A DNA stretch of 57,647 nucleotides from Ichthyophthirius multifiliis (lineage: Eukaryota > Ciliophora > Oligohymenophorea > Hymenostomatida). Position 1 is the first letter of the stretch; each line of letters opens with the position of its first letter. This document shows positions 38,040-49,878 of this stretch, one piece after another. The notes beneath the pieces were generated by a model that searched no databases, was not told the origin of the DNA, and was given only the letters and a program-made list of their open reading frames with translations. The translations under genes and the position numbers were made by a program. Where the stretch lies: the NCBI RefSeq assembly GCF_000220395.1, contig NW_004086338.1, positions 1-57,647 of the forward strand, read 5' to 3'.

Positions 38040-38414
38040 TCAATTCAATTTAGTATCATGTGTAAAAGTTACCTTTTTTTAATTTTTCTTTTTCTGAATT
38101 AAATCGATTATATGTGGTTTTTATGCATTTTATATTGTATTTTCAAAAGTTTATTACATTAATATTCTTTCTTCCTAAGTTAAATCTTTTAAAATTTCAC
38201 AATTTGTAAATAATAACTTTTTAAAATGCCTATCTCTAATGTTTTCTTTAAACCTACTTTTAGAATATTTATTAAAAACATATTTGGCTAAAAAAATTTT
38301 AATAATTAATAAAAATATCAATATTTTTATAAGAAAATTAATATTTAAAGCTTATATATTGCCCAAAGAATCATAAAAGAAACTATTTATTTACTAAAAT
38401 AATATCGATATCAT
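38040..38414 (-). CDS. Small single-pass membrane protein, function unknown
   Basis: A 124-residue frame from ATG 38414 to TGA 38040. A strongly hydrophobic helix (FLIKILIFLLIIKIFLA) occupies residues about 28-44. A basic segment (KYSKSRFKENIRDRHFKK) and a soluble C-terminal helix region (LKDLTQEERILMQQTFENT) follow. The abrupt rise in G/C and in Glu, Asp, Arg and Cys codons from the surrounding desert supports a real gene. No family is recognised. A splice acceptor-like TTTTTTTAG just before KYVFN leaves open that the N-terminal half is intronic. Confidence 0.5.
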
Positions 38415-39477
38415 TTTTTATTCCAAATTAATTATTTTTATTTTTAATTATAATATTTTTTTTATATTTTTTCTTTAATTTATTTAAAAAGAAAAAAAAA
38501 AAAAGTCGATATTTTAAAATATAATTAAATAATTAATTACATATATGAAAATATAAAATTTTCAAAATATTAAATTTATTTTATAGAAATGCTAAAATAA
38601 TTAAATTGCCTCATAATTTATTATAAATATTTTTTTTTTTTTTAATATAAAACAATAAAAAAATAAAATTAAAAGAGAAAAATAAATATTTTATAATTAA
38701 CATTTTTGATTAAAAATAAAAAATTATAAAATTATATTAATATAGTTTTAAATTTAAAAAAAAAATAGGAATCTCAAAAATATATGATTATTTTAATTTT
38801 TTAATAATATTAAACTAACTAATTATTATAATAAGTATAAAGTTTAAATAAATTTTTTAATATATAATTAATTTTTTTACACATATTTTAGGTAATTTTG
38901 AAACTACTTATGAAATCTATATATTTTTATAAAACTTAAATTTAAAATTTTATTTAAAAAAATAATAATTAAAAATATAAAATTTGTTAATTTAGAAGAT
39001 ATAATATTTTATAAAAAAAAAAATATTTTTAAAATAAATAAATTTCATTTTAAAATATATTTTTTTTTTATGTAAATTAATATTAATAATAATTAATAAA
39101 AAGAAAAAAAATATTAATTTTATACTTTTTATACAGATAAAGTATAAAAAAAAACTATGAATAAAAAATAATATTTAAAAATAAAAAAAATTACATTAAT
39201 ATAGAAAAATAATATGTATTAATTATATATTATAATATAAAATAAATACTTTATACTATAATTAAAATATAAATTACTTTCTAGCAAATTTATAACAAAA
39301 ATAAATTATATTTTTAAATAAAAAATGCTTTATATGAAAATATTAATTTGTTAATATCTAATACATATAAAACATAAATTTATAAAAAGATAATTTTATA
39401 AATATTTAACAAATTTAATAAAAAATATACATATATTAAATAATAAAAAATAAATTAATAAATATTTCAGGCCTTTT
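38415..39477. other. AT-rich spacer
   Basis: A/T-only region between two minus-strand genes; nothing is supportable as a gene or RNA. Confidence 0.55.
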
Positions 39478-40856
39478 TCATTTTTATTAATTATTACTTT
39501 CTTAAATTGCGTCAAAATTATTATTATTTGTATTATTTTTATAATTTTTTAATTTATTAAAGTCTAAAATTTTATATTAAATAAAAAAAAAAAAAAAAAA
39601 AAACTTAAAGAATATAATGACGAAATTGAACGAACTGAAAATTTAGAATTCATTGAAGATTTATCTATTTTTTCCTATATATGATAAAAAGATTTATAAC
39701 TAATTAACCCATATTAATAATTTTTAATTAAATTCGAAATTTTATCTTCATTATCATCTCCAACATTTACATTTTCTTTATTAATTATCTTTTTTTTACT
39801 TATTTTTTCATTTTATAATTTTTCCATATCTCATAATAAAAAAAAAATTGAAAAATAAAAATATTAAATAATATAATATAATATATTTAATTAATAAAAA
39901 AATACCTTTTTATATATCATCTATTGTTAACCCTTTAATACTTTATTCTAATTTTTCATTTTAAAAATCTATTTATAAATCTTTAGCTTTTAAAATAGCA
40001 GCACTATTATTACAATCATATAAAGCAGCTTTTTCAAAGCACTCTTTTGCGTTTTCACTTTGACCTGTTTTTTCAAAGCATTCTCCTTAATAAAAATATG
40101 CTTCTGAAAATCAGTTTTTAAACAAATAGATTTTTCCAAATTTTCTAAAGCCAATGAATATTAATTATTTAGGAAATAAATTTTTCCCAATATAAAATAT
40201 TGTTTATACATATTTTTCTTATTATATTTATTAGTACTTTTATCAAATAAATCTATTATTAATATTTAATTTTTTATCGCCGCATTAAAATCTTATACTT
40301 TTATCAACAAAGGAATTGTATTTTATAATACTGATAATTACTAAGGATTTATTCTTAAAGATTCATCATAACTTTGAATTGCTTATTTATATAATTTTAA
40401 CTTTTCCTCAACTAAACCTTTCATATAATATGCATTGGCATTATATTTATCATATTTTATATATTCTTCTAAATATTATAATGATTATTTATATTATTTC
40501 AATTAATGATATGCGTTTCCTTTATTTAATAAAGCTATATGTTATTAAGGGTCTAGTTATAAAATTTCCTCTTGACATTATATATATTCTTAATATTGTT
40601 TTTAAAATAAATAGCAATCTCCTTTTATATACAATGCTTAGATTTTATTTGATGGATTAATTGATAAATATTATTTTAATAAAATGATTGCTTAATCATA
40701 TTAAGCTTTTTTTAATAAATCTTTTATTTGTTCGAATTCTTTATTATTTTAGTCTATATTATTTATTTAGTATTCTAATAAGTTTATACATTTTCTTTTT
40801 TTTTTATTATCATTTTTTTTTTTTTTAAATTACTTTTATTTTTATGGAGTGCTCAT
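39478..40856 (-). CDS. Tetratricopeptide-repeat (TPR) protein
   Basis: ATG 40856 (MSTPQKQK), a likely 38-nt intron, then TPR units. Examples are IKDLLKKAQYDQAIILLKQ, LYIKGDCYLFQKQYQEYI, LLNKGNAYHQLKQYKQSLQ, AYYMKGLVEEKLKLYKQAI and YFILGKIYFLNNQYSLALE. A final unit is AYFYQGECFEKTGQSENA. The C-terminal exons are Lys/Asn/Ser-rich and end at TGA 39478; the last intron carries a run of 21 T (minus strand). TPR superhelices mediate protein-protein contacts, often with HSP70/90 or ciliary transport complexes; the partner is unknown. Near 40107-40112 the frame shifts by one base inside an otherwise conserved repeat with no GT-AG solution, so either a base is missing or the gene is disrupted. Confidence 0.8.
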
Positions 40857-42043
40857 TTTATTTTTTATGTATTGATATGTGTTTATATTTTAATATATTT
40901 ATATGTGTTTTTTCTGTTTTTTATTTTTTCTGTATTATATATAATAAATTTTTTGTTTATAGTTTTTTTTTTTTTTTTGATAATAATAATAATTTATATT
41001 ATATTTTTTTATTTATTTAACTTTTTTTTTTTAAAAAAAAAAAAGAGATATAATATAAATATAAAACATTTTCTAATTTTTATAAATTATTTTATATTAT
41101 TTTTCATAAAAAATTATGATTATTATACAATTTTTTATTTTTAATTAAATAATTTTTTATTAAAGAAAAGTTAAAAAAAATTTAAATATATTATAAAATT
41201 TATAGATTAAATAAGAGAATTTTTATTTGAAAAATAAAATATATATTCTATATATAATATATTAAATAATCTATATTATTTTAGTTTTTTTATTTTTATA
41301 AAATCTTAATTTTTTATAAAAAACTAACTAAGATTTTAAAAATTAAATAATAATATAAATAAAATTTTATTTTATATAAATAAAAATAAAAAATTTATTC
41401 TTTTAATATTATCATAAAATATAATTAAGATTTATTTTCTTTATTTTTTTTTTTTTAAGAAAACACAATATTATTAATAAAATTTAATTTATAATTTCTA
41501 TTTTTATTTAAAAAATAAAAATTTAAATTTTATAAAATAAAAGACATTAATACTATCATTATGAAAATTATTGTAATTAAATAATTCAGATATCTTTATT
41601 AAAATAAACAATATAACTAAAATTTTATGAATTATATAATTTAATAAATAAAAACTTTTTAAAAATAACTAATTAAAATTTTTATTGATTCTTTTTTCTA
41701 AATTTTAAGAATATATTAATTAGTTATTTATATATTATAATATTTTTATTAATTTTAAAAATTTTATATATTTATAGAATATATATTCGTAATATCTATC
41801 ATTTTTATAATACTATTAATTTTATAATTATCATTTTGAATTAAAAAATATATATTATTTAATTATCTTATTAATCTATTTATTTGAATTTTATTATTAA
41901 TTAAAAGAAATATCGTTAATAATAAATAAATATATCTATTTATAATATTAAAACACATTTTTTACTAAAATAATAAAAAATAGGAGTTAAATTAATTAAT
42001 TAACAAATTATTTATTTTTTAATTTACAAAAAAAAAAATTTAA
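40857..42043. other. Divergent AT-rich spacer
   Basis: Lies between the TPR gene (minus) and the CDH1-like gene (plus) and should hold both promoters. Hydrophobic-looking frames here (for example 40872-41144) are poly-T/A artefacts rich in Phe/Ile/Tyr. Nothing coding is supported. Confidence 0.6.
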
Positions 42044-43377
42044 ATGTACGAAAACAATGAAAACATCCCAATCAACTAAAAAAATGACTTAAACAAAAAA
42101 AACCTATATATAACCTCCGATAGATTTATACCAAACCGTGTTCCCCCAAATAAATACATTCTTTTCATGAATAAAGAAACCGATCATCAAATAACCCGTA
42201 TAGAATAGCATTCTTAAGCATATTCAAACCTCCTAAAGTCGACAATATTAGGCAAAAGCCTATCGACTTCATCCTAAATTTCTCAATGCGACGACCAGCA
42301 AGAAAAAAAGCTATTCACATATAAAAAAGCCAAAAAATTAATAACAGAATAATAAATAAATCTTCACTAAAACGACGACTTTTTAAATACAATTGAAAGG
42401 AACCGAAAAATCCAAAAAATGCCTTACAAAATTTTAGAAGCTCCAAATTTATAAGACGATTTTTACCTAAACCTTCTCGATTGGTCCCCTTTAAATTACC
42501 TTGCAGTCGGTTTAAAAAATACTGCGTATGTATTTTCCGGTTTTAATTCTCATATGTAGCCTCTATTTAGCATAAACGAGCCTGAACAAGTCTCTTCAGT
42601 AGCCTGGAGTCAAAGAAACAATCATATAGCTATAGGCGATTCAATAGGGAATATTCATTTATATGATTATACGAAATAAAAATTGATAAAAATAATGCAA
42701 GGACATGAATCTAGAGTAGGAAGTGTTTCCTGGAACGGTTCTTTATTAGCCTCGGGGTCTAGAGATAGGAATATTATAATAAGAGATGTGAGAGATTAGA
42801 ATAATTGTGCGTAAAAATATATAGGACATAAATAAGAAATTTGTGGCTTAAAATGGTCTTTTGATGAAAACACATTAGCTTCAGGTGGAAATGATAATAA
42901 ATTATTTTTATGGAGTCTGAAAAAAGGAGGGGAATTAGCCAGGTTTTCATAACATACAGCAGCTGTTAAGGCTATAGGATTTTCACCTCATTAACATAAT
43001 ATATTGGCCAGTGGAGGAGGTACAGCGGATAGGTGTATTAGATTTTGGAATACTTAAACTTTAAAGGAAATTAATTGTGTAGATACTGGATCTTAGGTTT
43101 GTAATCTAATGTTTTCAAAAAATGCGAATGAAATTGTGTCTACGCATGGGTATAGCCTCAACTAAATTATTGTGTGGAAGTATCCTTATATGTAAAAGAT
43201 ATCCACTCTTACAGGACATACTTAAAGGGTACTTTATTTATCTATGAGTCCTTGTGGGTAAAATATTGTTACAGGAGCAGGTGATGAAAGTTTGAGGTTT
43301 TGGAATATTTTTAGAGGATAAAAAACAAAGGATAATGCTTTTAGTTCACTTTATCCTTCGAATATTGATTTAAGATG
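42044..43377 (+). CDS. CDC20/CDH1-family WD40 activator of the APC/C (FZR1-like)
   Basis: About 444 residues, no introns. The C-box DRFIPNR (residues 26-32) docks on the APC/C. It is followed by the family signature [19 protein letters not shown] and a seven-blade WD40 propeller (e.g. [57 protein letters not shown]). [11 protein letters not shown] and the C-box match CDH1/FZR1 and CDC20; the KILEAP spacing and the run [13 protein letters not shown] fit CDH1 better. The expected C-terminal end, [10 protein letters not shown] then TGA at 43375, resembles the IR tail. It is reached only if one base is added in the A run near 43319-43324; without it the frame reads on into non-conserved sequence. 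Ciliates often carry several such activators. Confidence 0.9.
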
Positions 43378-43810
43378 ATTTTTTTTTTTTGGTGGTGGGG
43401 AAGGTTTGCGGAGTTTTTTTGTTTACTTTTTTCTTTTTTTTTAATAAAAAAGATAAATTATATGTATATTTATTTATTTTTTCAAAAAAAATATAGTATT
43501 TATTTTATATTTTTTTGTATAGTAGATGTTTTATTTTCAAAACTATGATTAAAATTTTAATATTTTATTCTTTTATTTAAATGAAAAAATTAATATTATT
43601 TTTTTTGTTTAACGAAAAATATGTTAAAAAAAAAAAAAAAACTCAAAAAAATTTCTAATTTATTTTATTATATATATTTTTAATAAAAGATATATAATTT
43701 TAATTAAAAAAAAAAAAAAAGAAAGAAATTAATAAAAATTATATATAACAAAAAAAATGATAAGAAATATTTTTAAATAAGTAAATTTATTTAAATTTTA
43801 AAATGTTAGA
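43378..43810. other. AT-rich spacer
   Basis: Contains a G-rich patch (GGTGGTGGGGAAGG) just after the CDH1-like stop, likely 3' untranslated, then poly-A/T runs. No gene is seen. Confidence 0.55.
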
Positions 43811-44198
43811 ATGAATTTTTGTATTGAAATGGATAATATAAAACGATAAAAAGAAAAAGAAATTGCAGATATACTAAAATTAGAGCTCTAAGCAACTTAT
43901 GTTTATGTTTAAGATACAACAGTTGGTGGATCTTGTAAAAAAATTAAAATAAAATTTACATAAATCATAAAAAGGTGGATAAATGTATAAATTATCTGTA
44001 GAATCTCCCCTGTTTTAAGAAAGGACAAAAGTAGAATAACATTAAATGGTAACAAATGCTTTAAGGGAAATTTTAAAAGAAGTTCATGGTTTTAATCTTA
44101 AGACAAGAATTCCAGAATAATAAAATAACAATAATAATCAGAAAACAAATACTACCGAATAATAAAATAATAAAAGCAATAATTAAGAAGATAAATGA
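43811..44198 (+). CDS. BolA-family protein (glutaredoxin/Fe-S partner)
   Basis: Two exons with a 40-nt intron (43935-43974) give 115 residues, TGA at 44196. ATG 43811 is the first in frame; ATG 43829 (MDNIKRQKEKEIADIL) is equally plausible. The BolA fold is clear: YVYVQDTT, GGSCGQMYKLSVESPLF, KVEQHQMVTNALREIL and VHGFNLKTRIP. The Cys of GGSCG and the His of EQHQMV are the residues that ligate the shared [2Fe-2S] cluster with monothiol glutaredoxins. Splicing falls inside the Cys codon (T then GT), which confirms the intron. The C-terminus is an Asn/Gln-rich extension of about 25 residues. No clear mitochondrial presequence is visible, so a cytosolic BOLA2-type role is favoured. Confidence 0.93.
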
Positions 44199-45106
44199 TT
44201 TTAGTATAAATAATTAAAATTAATTAAAAATATTCAAAACATATACATATATATAAATTTATATAAAAAAAAATTATATAATTAATTTTTTTTTTCTTTT
44301 CTTTAAATAGAAAATTCTCTGCTTTATTAAAAATAAATTAAGAATTTTTAAAGTTAATAATTATTAAAAAAAAAAAAAAAAATATTATATTTTTGTTTAA
44401 AAGAAATTGTTAATAAAAAAAAATAAAAAAAAAAAAAACTTTTAGATATAATTTTTTTTTTTTTTTATTTAAATCATTAGATTATTTAATTTATATTTTT
44501 TATATATTTATATATAATTATAAAATGTTCTACAGTTTTATAGTTTTTTCTATTAAAAAAAAAAATTATATATTTTTTTGAATAAAAACAAAGTATAAAT
44601 CTAAAATATATATATGATAATTTACATATTATCTCTTCTTTTACTTTAGATTTATATTTTAAAATTTTAATAAGCATAACTTGTATAAGATTAATGAAAT
44701 AAAAAACATAATTAAAAAGAAAAAAAATTATATTATAAAAATAAATCTATATTATATATTAAATTAATTTTAGAAAAAAATAATAAAAAAATTATATAAT
44801 ATTTTTTATATTAATAAAATATAATTTACAATTTATATTAATATACTTTAATAATATTAATATTAAAATTTTTATAATTAACTTGTTAATGAAAACAGAA
44901 ATCAAAAAATTTTAAATCAAATAAAAATATATATATTTATATATTATATTTATACTAGAAAAATTAAAATTAAATTAATATATTTAAAATATTTTATAAT
45001 ATTTAGCAAAAAAAAAAAAAATATAATAAATTAAATATAAAAATATTATTTATATATTTATATAACCCAAATATATATTAAATAAAATTTAAGAAATAAA
45101 AAAAAA
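44199..45106. other. AT-rich spacer
   Basis: A/T runs and long homopolymers only; I see no gene or RNA. Confidence 0.55.
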
Positions 45107-47906
45107 ATGGATTCAATAGATTTGTTTTATAAATATCTTCAATAATCTTAAATAAATTCTTTTAATAATTAAAAATATTAACTTTCTTTAATCAACAGAA
45201 GTTAAACAATAGAATTAAAGATAGATGATCAGTATATATATAATAATTATTTTATTAGACATATAAAATATATTTTATAAAATAGTATATAATAAAATAT
45301 CAAAATAAATTAATTTTAACGAGAAGAAAATATGTAAAAAAAATATTTATTTTAAATTTATTAAAACTTAAACATTTATTTATATAATTTTTTTTTTTTT
45401 TTTAATAAAAATTATTAATATTTTTTATAAATAAAAAAAAAGATAAATCTAGAGTTAAATAATAAATTATTTATCATTTATATCTAAAAATAAATGTAGT
45501 TAAATAATAATAATTTTAAATATTATTATTATAAAATAATATAAATTTAGAAACTTTATTTTTTAATAATAAAAACAAATTAATTATATATAATAATATA
45601 AATTTATATTTAATTTTGTTATTATTATTATTTAATTTATTTAGTTTTTAAAAATTTTTTTTTTTTTTAGTTTATAAGTTAATAATTTTGAAAAATAAAT
45701 TATATAGCAATTAAATACAAATATTGAAATAAATGACACCTTTAAATATAATGATAAGTAAATTATAAATTTAATATTAAAAAATAAAATTTAAATTTTA
45801 TATATATATATATATATTTATATTAATTTTCTTATATTAAATATATATATTATTGTATTAGTATTAATTAGAAGTAATAACATTAATAAATTTAAAACTT
45901 ATTAGTATTTAAAAATGAAAAATAAATACATTTAAATATAAATTTAATGTAATAAAAACAAAATATAAATATTTAATTAATGTCTAAACAAATTAATTAT
46001 TAAAAAATTAGGGAAAGAAAAAATATAAATAAATAGGAGTTATAATTCTTAATTTATTTAATTGGAAATATGAAAACCTTAAACAAACTAAATTTAAATT
46101 TTTAGTAAATTTCTTTCTATTTATAAATTAAATAAAAATTATTTTATTTTTTTATAGAAAAAATTTGACAATTAATGATTAAGAAATATAAGAAATATCT
46201 TAAAAAATAAAAAACTTGAAAAAACTTTAAAATTTGGAATTCAATTTTAGGTATAAAGAATAACTTATATTAATAAATTTTATTACTTAACCAAAGAATA
46301 TCATATTTTTATTTTAAAAAGTTGGAATAACCGTATAACTAGTCAAGGACTATCTTTTCTATGTAACTCTTTTAAAAATATGTAGAATCTAGTTACTTTA
46401 GTATTATCGTTTGAGTAAATAAAAACATTAAATTAATTTTTCCGATATATACATATGTATATATAGTTTAAACAATCAAATGAATGACGATTCTTTGAAA
46501 TCATTAAGTGATGCTATTAAAAATAAAATCTTTATGAAAAATATTTATCTTAACTTTGAGTATAATAATAAAATATTTTATTCATAATAAAACATTTTGT
46601 TTTATATTAAAGATTTAATGATTAATTTACTGATAAAGGATTATCTTTATTAAGTGTAGAACTTAAAAATATGATTTAATTATAAAGTTTATATTTAAAT
46701 TTTTGGTAATAATAAATAAATATTTTTTAATATATTTATATTCATAAAATAGTAATAATAGATCTTTTACAAGTTAAGGATTAATTAAATTAAGTTATGC
46801 TTTGTATTCATTAGAAAATTTAATGAATTTGAAATTATTTTTTAAGTAAATATTTTATAAATTATTTATTATTTAATAAATAGCTATAATTAAAAATTTT
46901 GTGATAAAGGAATTCAAAAGTTATGCTAATCAATTTAAAAAATGTTTAATTTATAATAAATTTAATTAAATTTTGAGTAAATTTAAATATTATTTTTAAA
47001 TAATATTTTACTTTTATAGTGGAAATCATAAATTTACTGATTAATCATTTAAGTATTTTTATTTTTGCTTAAGTAATTTGAAGGATCTTAAGAATTTAAA
47101 TTTAAATTTTGAGTTTAAAAATCAAAAATTATTAATTTCTATAAATTTATTTTATAATTTATAAAGTTGGAATAATAATATTACTGATTAAGGAATAATA
47201 TACATAAGTAAAGCTATACAAAAAATGATATAAATAACAGATTTGGGTCTAAACTTTAAGTAGAATAAATAATATTTTTATTTTTAATATTAAAATTAAA
47301 TTTTATATTTTTAAAAATATTTTAATAAAAATTCTATCCTATAAATAAAGTTGGAATACAAATTTCACAAATGAAGGTTTAATATATCTAAGTAAATCTA
47401 TAAAATATTTAAATGAATTAGAAAGCTTAGAATTAAATTTTAAGTAATAATTTATTTTTTATAAAAAAAAAAAAAGTAAAAACAACTCTTTTACCAATAA
47501 TGCAGCAATTTATTTTGGTGAATAACTTCAAAATAAAATAAAGATGTAAAATTTAATGCTAAATTTATCGTAATATTTTAAAATTATGCTAATAAATTTA
47601 AAATAAAAAAGTTATAATAGAAAAATTACAGACGATTTATTTTAATAATTATATTAGAAATTATAGAGATTAAAAGATATGAAACAACTAACATTATACT
47701 TTAAGTAAAAAATAAATATCTATATTATAAATAATAAAAAAAAAAATATATAATTTTAGTGAAAATGAAAATTTAACGAATAAAATATTAGAAAGTTTAG
47801 GCTTATTTATGAAATTATATAAAAATTTAGAATAAATAATATTATAATTTAAGTAATTTTTTTAGTATTTATATATTAAAGAAATATTAAAAATTAGTTA
47901 ATTTGA
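45107..47906 (+). CDS. Leucine-rich-repeat protein built from identical 93-nt exons
   Basis: From 46012 to 47852 the gene has 13 exons of exactly 93 nt, each followed by a 29-91-nt intron in phase 2. Each exon encodes one 31-residue repeat of the ribonuclease-inhibitor LRR type. Typical fragments are NITDQGIIYISKAIQKM, FTNEGLIYLSKSIKYL and NLKDLKNLNLNF. The pattern is x-N-x-x-I/F-T-D-x-G-L, a Leu/Ile helix, then N-L-x-x-L-x-L-N-F. Two exons upstream (45671-45757 and 45862-45948) are 87 nt and in the same phase. ATG 45107 (MDSIDLFYKYLQ) is the likely start, but exons between 45200 and 45670 are not resolved. A short last exon reaches TGA at 47904-47906; a similar 96-nt exon at 48241-48336 suggests the gene may extend further. 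The function is unknown; LRRs bind proteins. Confidence 0.85.
46012..47852 (+). repeat. 13 tandem exon-repeats of 93 nt (one LRR each)
   Basis: Exons: 46012-46104, 46158-46250, 46322-46414, 46467-46559, 46613-46705, 46753-46845, 46884-46976, 47020-47112, 47167-47259, 47351-47443, 47477-47569, 47612-47704 and 47760-47852. Every exon is 93 nt, begins after AG, ends before GT and is in phase 2. Intron lengths vary (33-91 nt between repeats) and intron sequences share no obvious identity. Confidence 0.92.
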
Positions 47907-48701
47907 AATTAATAGTAAAATAAATATGGTTAATATCTCTGTTTTTATGTAATAAAATATATATATATATAAGTAATATGAAAAATTTATATATAAATAT
48001 ATAAATATATAAATATATATATTTTATTTATATTTATTTATATTTATTTATATTTATTTATATTTATTTATATATTAATTTTATATTTAATCATATTTAT
48101 TTTTAATTATTCATTTATATATATTATTTATTTTTAATTTTTAATTTTTAATTTTTTAGTTTTATTTTGTTTAATTTGTTTTTAATTTTTTATTTTAATT
48201 TATTTTGTTTACTATTTTTTAAAATTAAATAAATACAAAGTAAATGTTATAATATTTTAAATATGAAAGCATTTACTATTTCATTGCTTTAATTTTTGAA
48301 AAAAATTTAGAAAATTAAAAAGTTAACATTTAAAAGGTATTGAATAATATAATAATTTTTTTTTAATAATTATAATTATTTTAATAAAAAACTTTAGTAA
48401 ATTATAAAATATAAAACAAGAAACTTATTTTTAGGCAAAATTAAGTTAGCTTATTTCTTTTAAAGCAAGATAATGATTTTCTAAAATACTATAACTAACA
48501 TATAATAAATTTATAATCAATTTTAAATAATTTATCTATATATATATTTATATTATTTCATTTTTTCATATTATTTTAAAATAAAAATATAATAATTCTA
48601 AATTATATTAAAACTTTATTTTTGTTTTTTAATATTTCATAAAGGAAAAATAAAAATAATAAACTAAAATCTTATTATAAAAAAAAAACTTAAAATAAAA
48701 A
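47907..48701 (+). other. Spacer with an orphan LRR-like exon
   Basis: Mostly A/T with a TATTTATATTTATTTA-type repeat at about 48026-48075. At 48241-48336 a 96-nt segment flanked by AG and GT encodes TISLLQFLKKIQKIKKLTF in phase 2, resembling the upstream LRR exons. It may be a further exon of that gene or a decayed copy. Confidence 0.45.
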
Positions 48702-49829
48702 ATGTAGAACATAATATTCAAAAAGACTTAGAATTTATTTAATTTTTTCAAAGATTAAAAATAAGATGAATAAAAAATTTCCTAAAATTAATAAAAATAT
48801 TTCGCTGATTTCAAATTTAACAATATCTAATATTACGAAATGTTATAAAATATTGAAAACTGTCTAAATAAGAAAATAGTTTCTTGTAACATAACATTTG
48901 AGACTGATCTAATGGATGAAATAACCAATTTATTATTATTTCTTAATTCTAATTCAGAACAAATATAAATTGCACAAGAAGAATTCGAAAAAGAAAAACA
49001 ATAGCATTTTTCTATTTTATAATAAAGCTAAGAAAAAGACTAAAAAATAAACACTTTAGAAAAAACATTAGACAATATTATAAATGAACATAAAGAAGAA
49101 ATAATAAACTTAAAACAATAACACTAAAATGAATATGATTAATTAAATTAATAAATATATAATTTGATAAATGAAAGAAATTAAACCAAAAAATAATTAG
49201 AAGAAAATTTAACTTATAACTAAACTTTAAAATAAAGAGAAGCTTTATATTAATAGAAAATTGATAATTTAGAAAAAGAACTAGAAAAATAAAATTTAAA
49301 TATAATAAAAATAAAGGCTATATATAATTCGGAATTATATTAATATCCAAAAGAAAAAAACTTAAAATCAATGTTTACTGGAAAAAATATAAAACATAAT
49401 ATACTATAGTATTTAGATATATAAAATATATTAAAATTCAGATTAGTTAATAAAGAATTTAATGTAATAATTATACGAGATTTCTAACTACTATAATATT
49501 TAATACAGAATATGAAAAAAAATATAATAATACTTTATTACTTTTGAAAAAAAAGGCGACATTTTTTGAAGATATTGCAGATAAAATGCCTATGTAAATA
49601 TTAAAAGTTTCGATTGTAAAATTCTTGTGTAAAAAATAATAGATAGGAGACTTTATGTAACCTGTTTTAGCGGAATGCTAATAATTAATAGAAGGGTATT
49701 AATCTTTAAATAATTCATTAGAAAATTCATTTATTTCTTTAAAAAAAACTTAATAAAATTAATAAATATTAAATGTAGATTTATTAAACGACGAAATTAT
49801 TTAATAAGAAGAAAAAGATAATATTATTA

Positions 49830-49878
<49 letters not shown>

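Noticed and set aside
40316-40660. 114-codon plus-strand frame, the longest standard-code ORF
   Set aside because: It is antisense to the TPR repeats; its apparent membrane character is complementary to Lys/Glu/Gln/Asn codons.
40872-41144. Poly-Phe/Ile frame in the spacer
   Set aside because: It is made of T and A homopolymers with no constraint visible.
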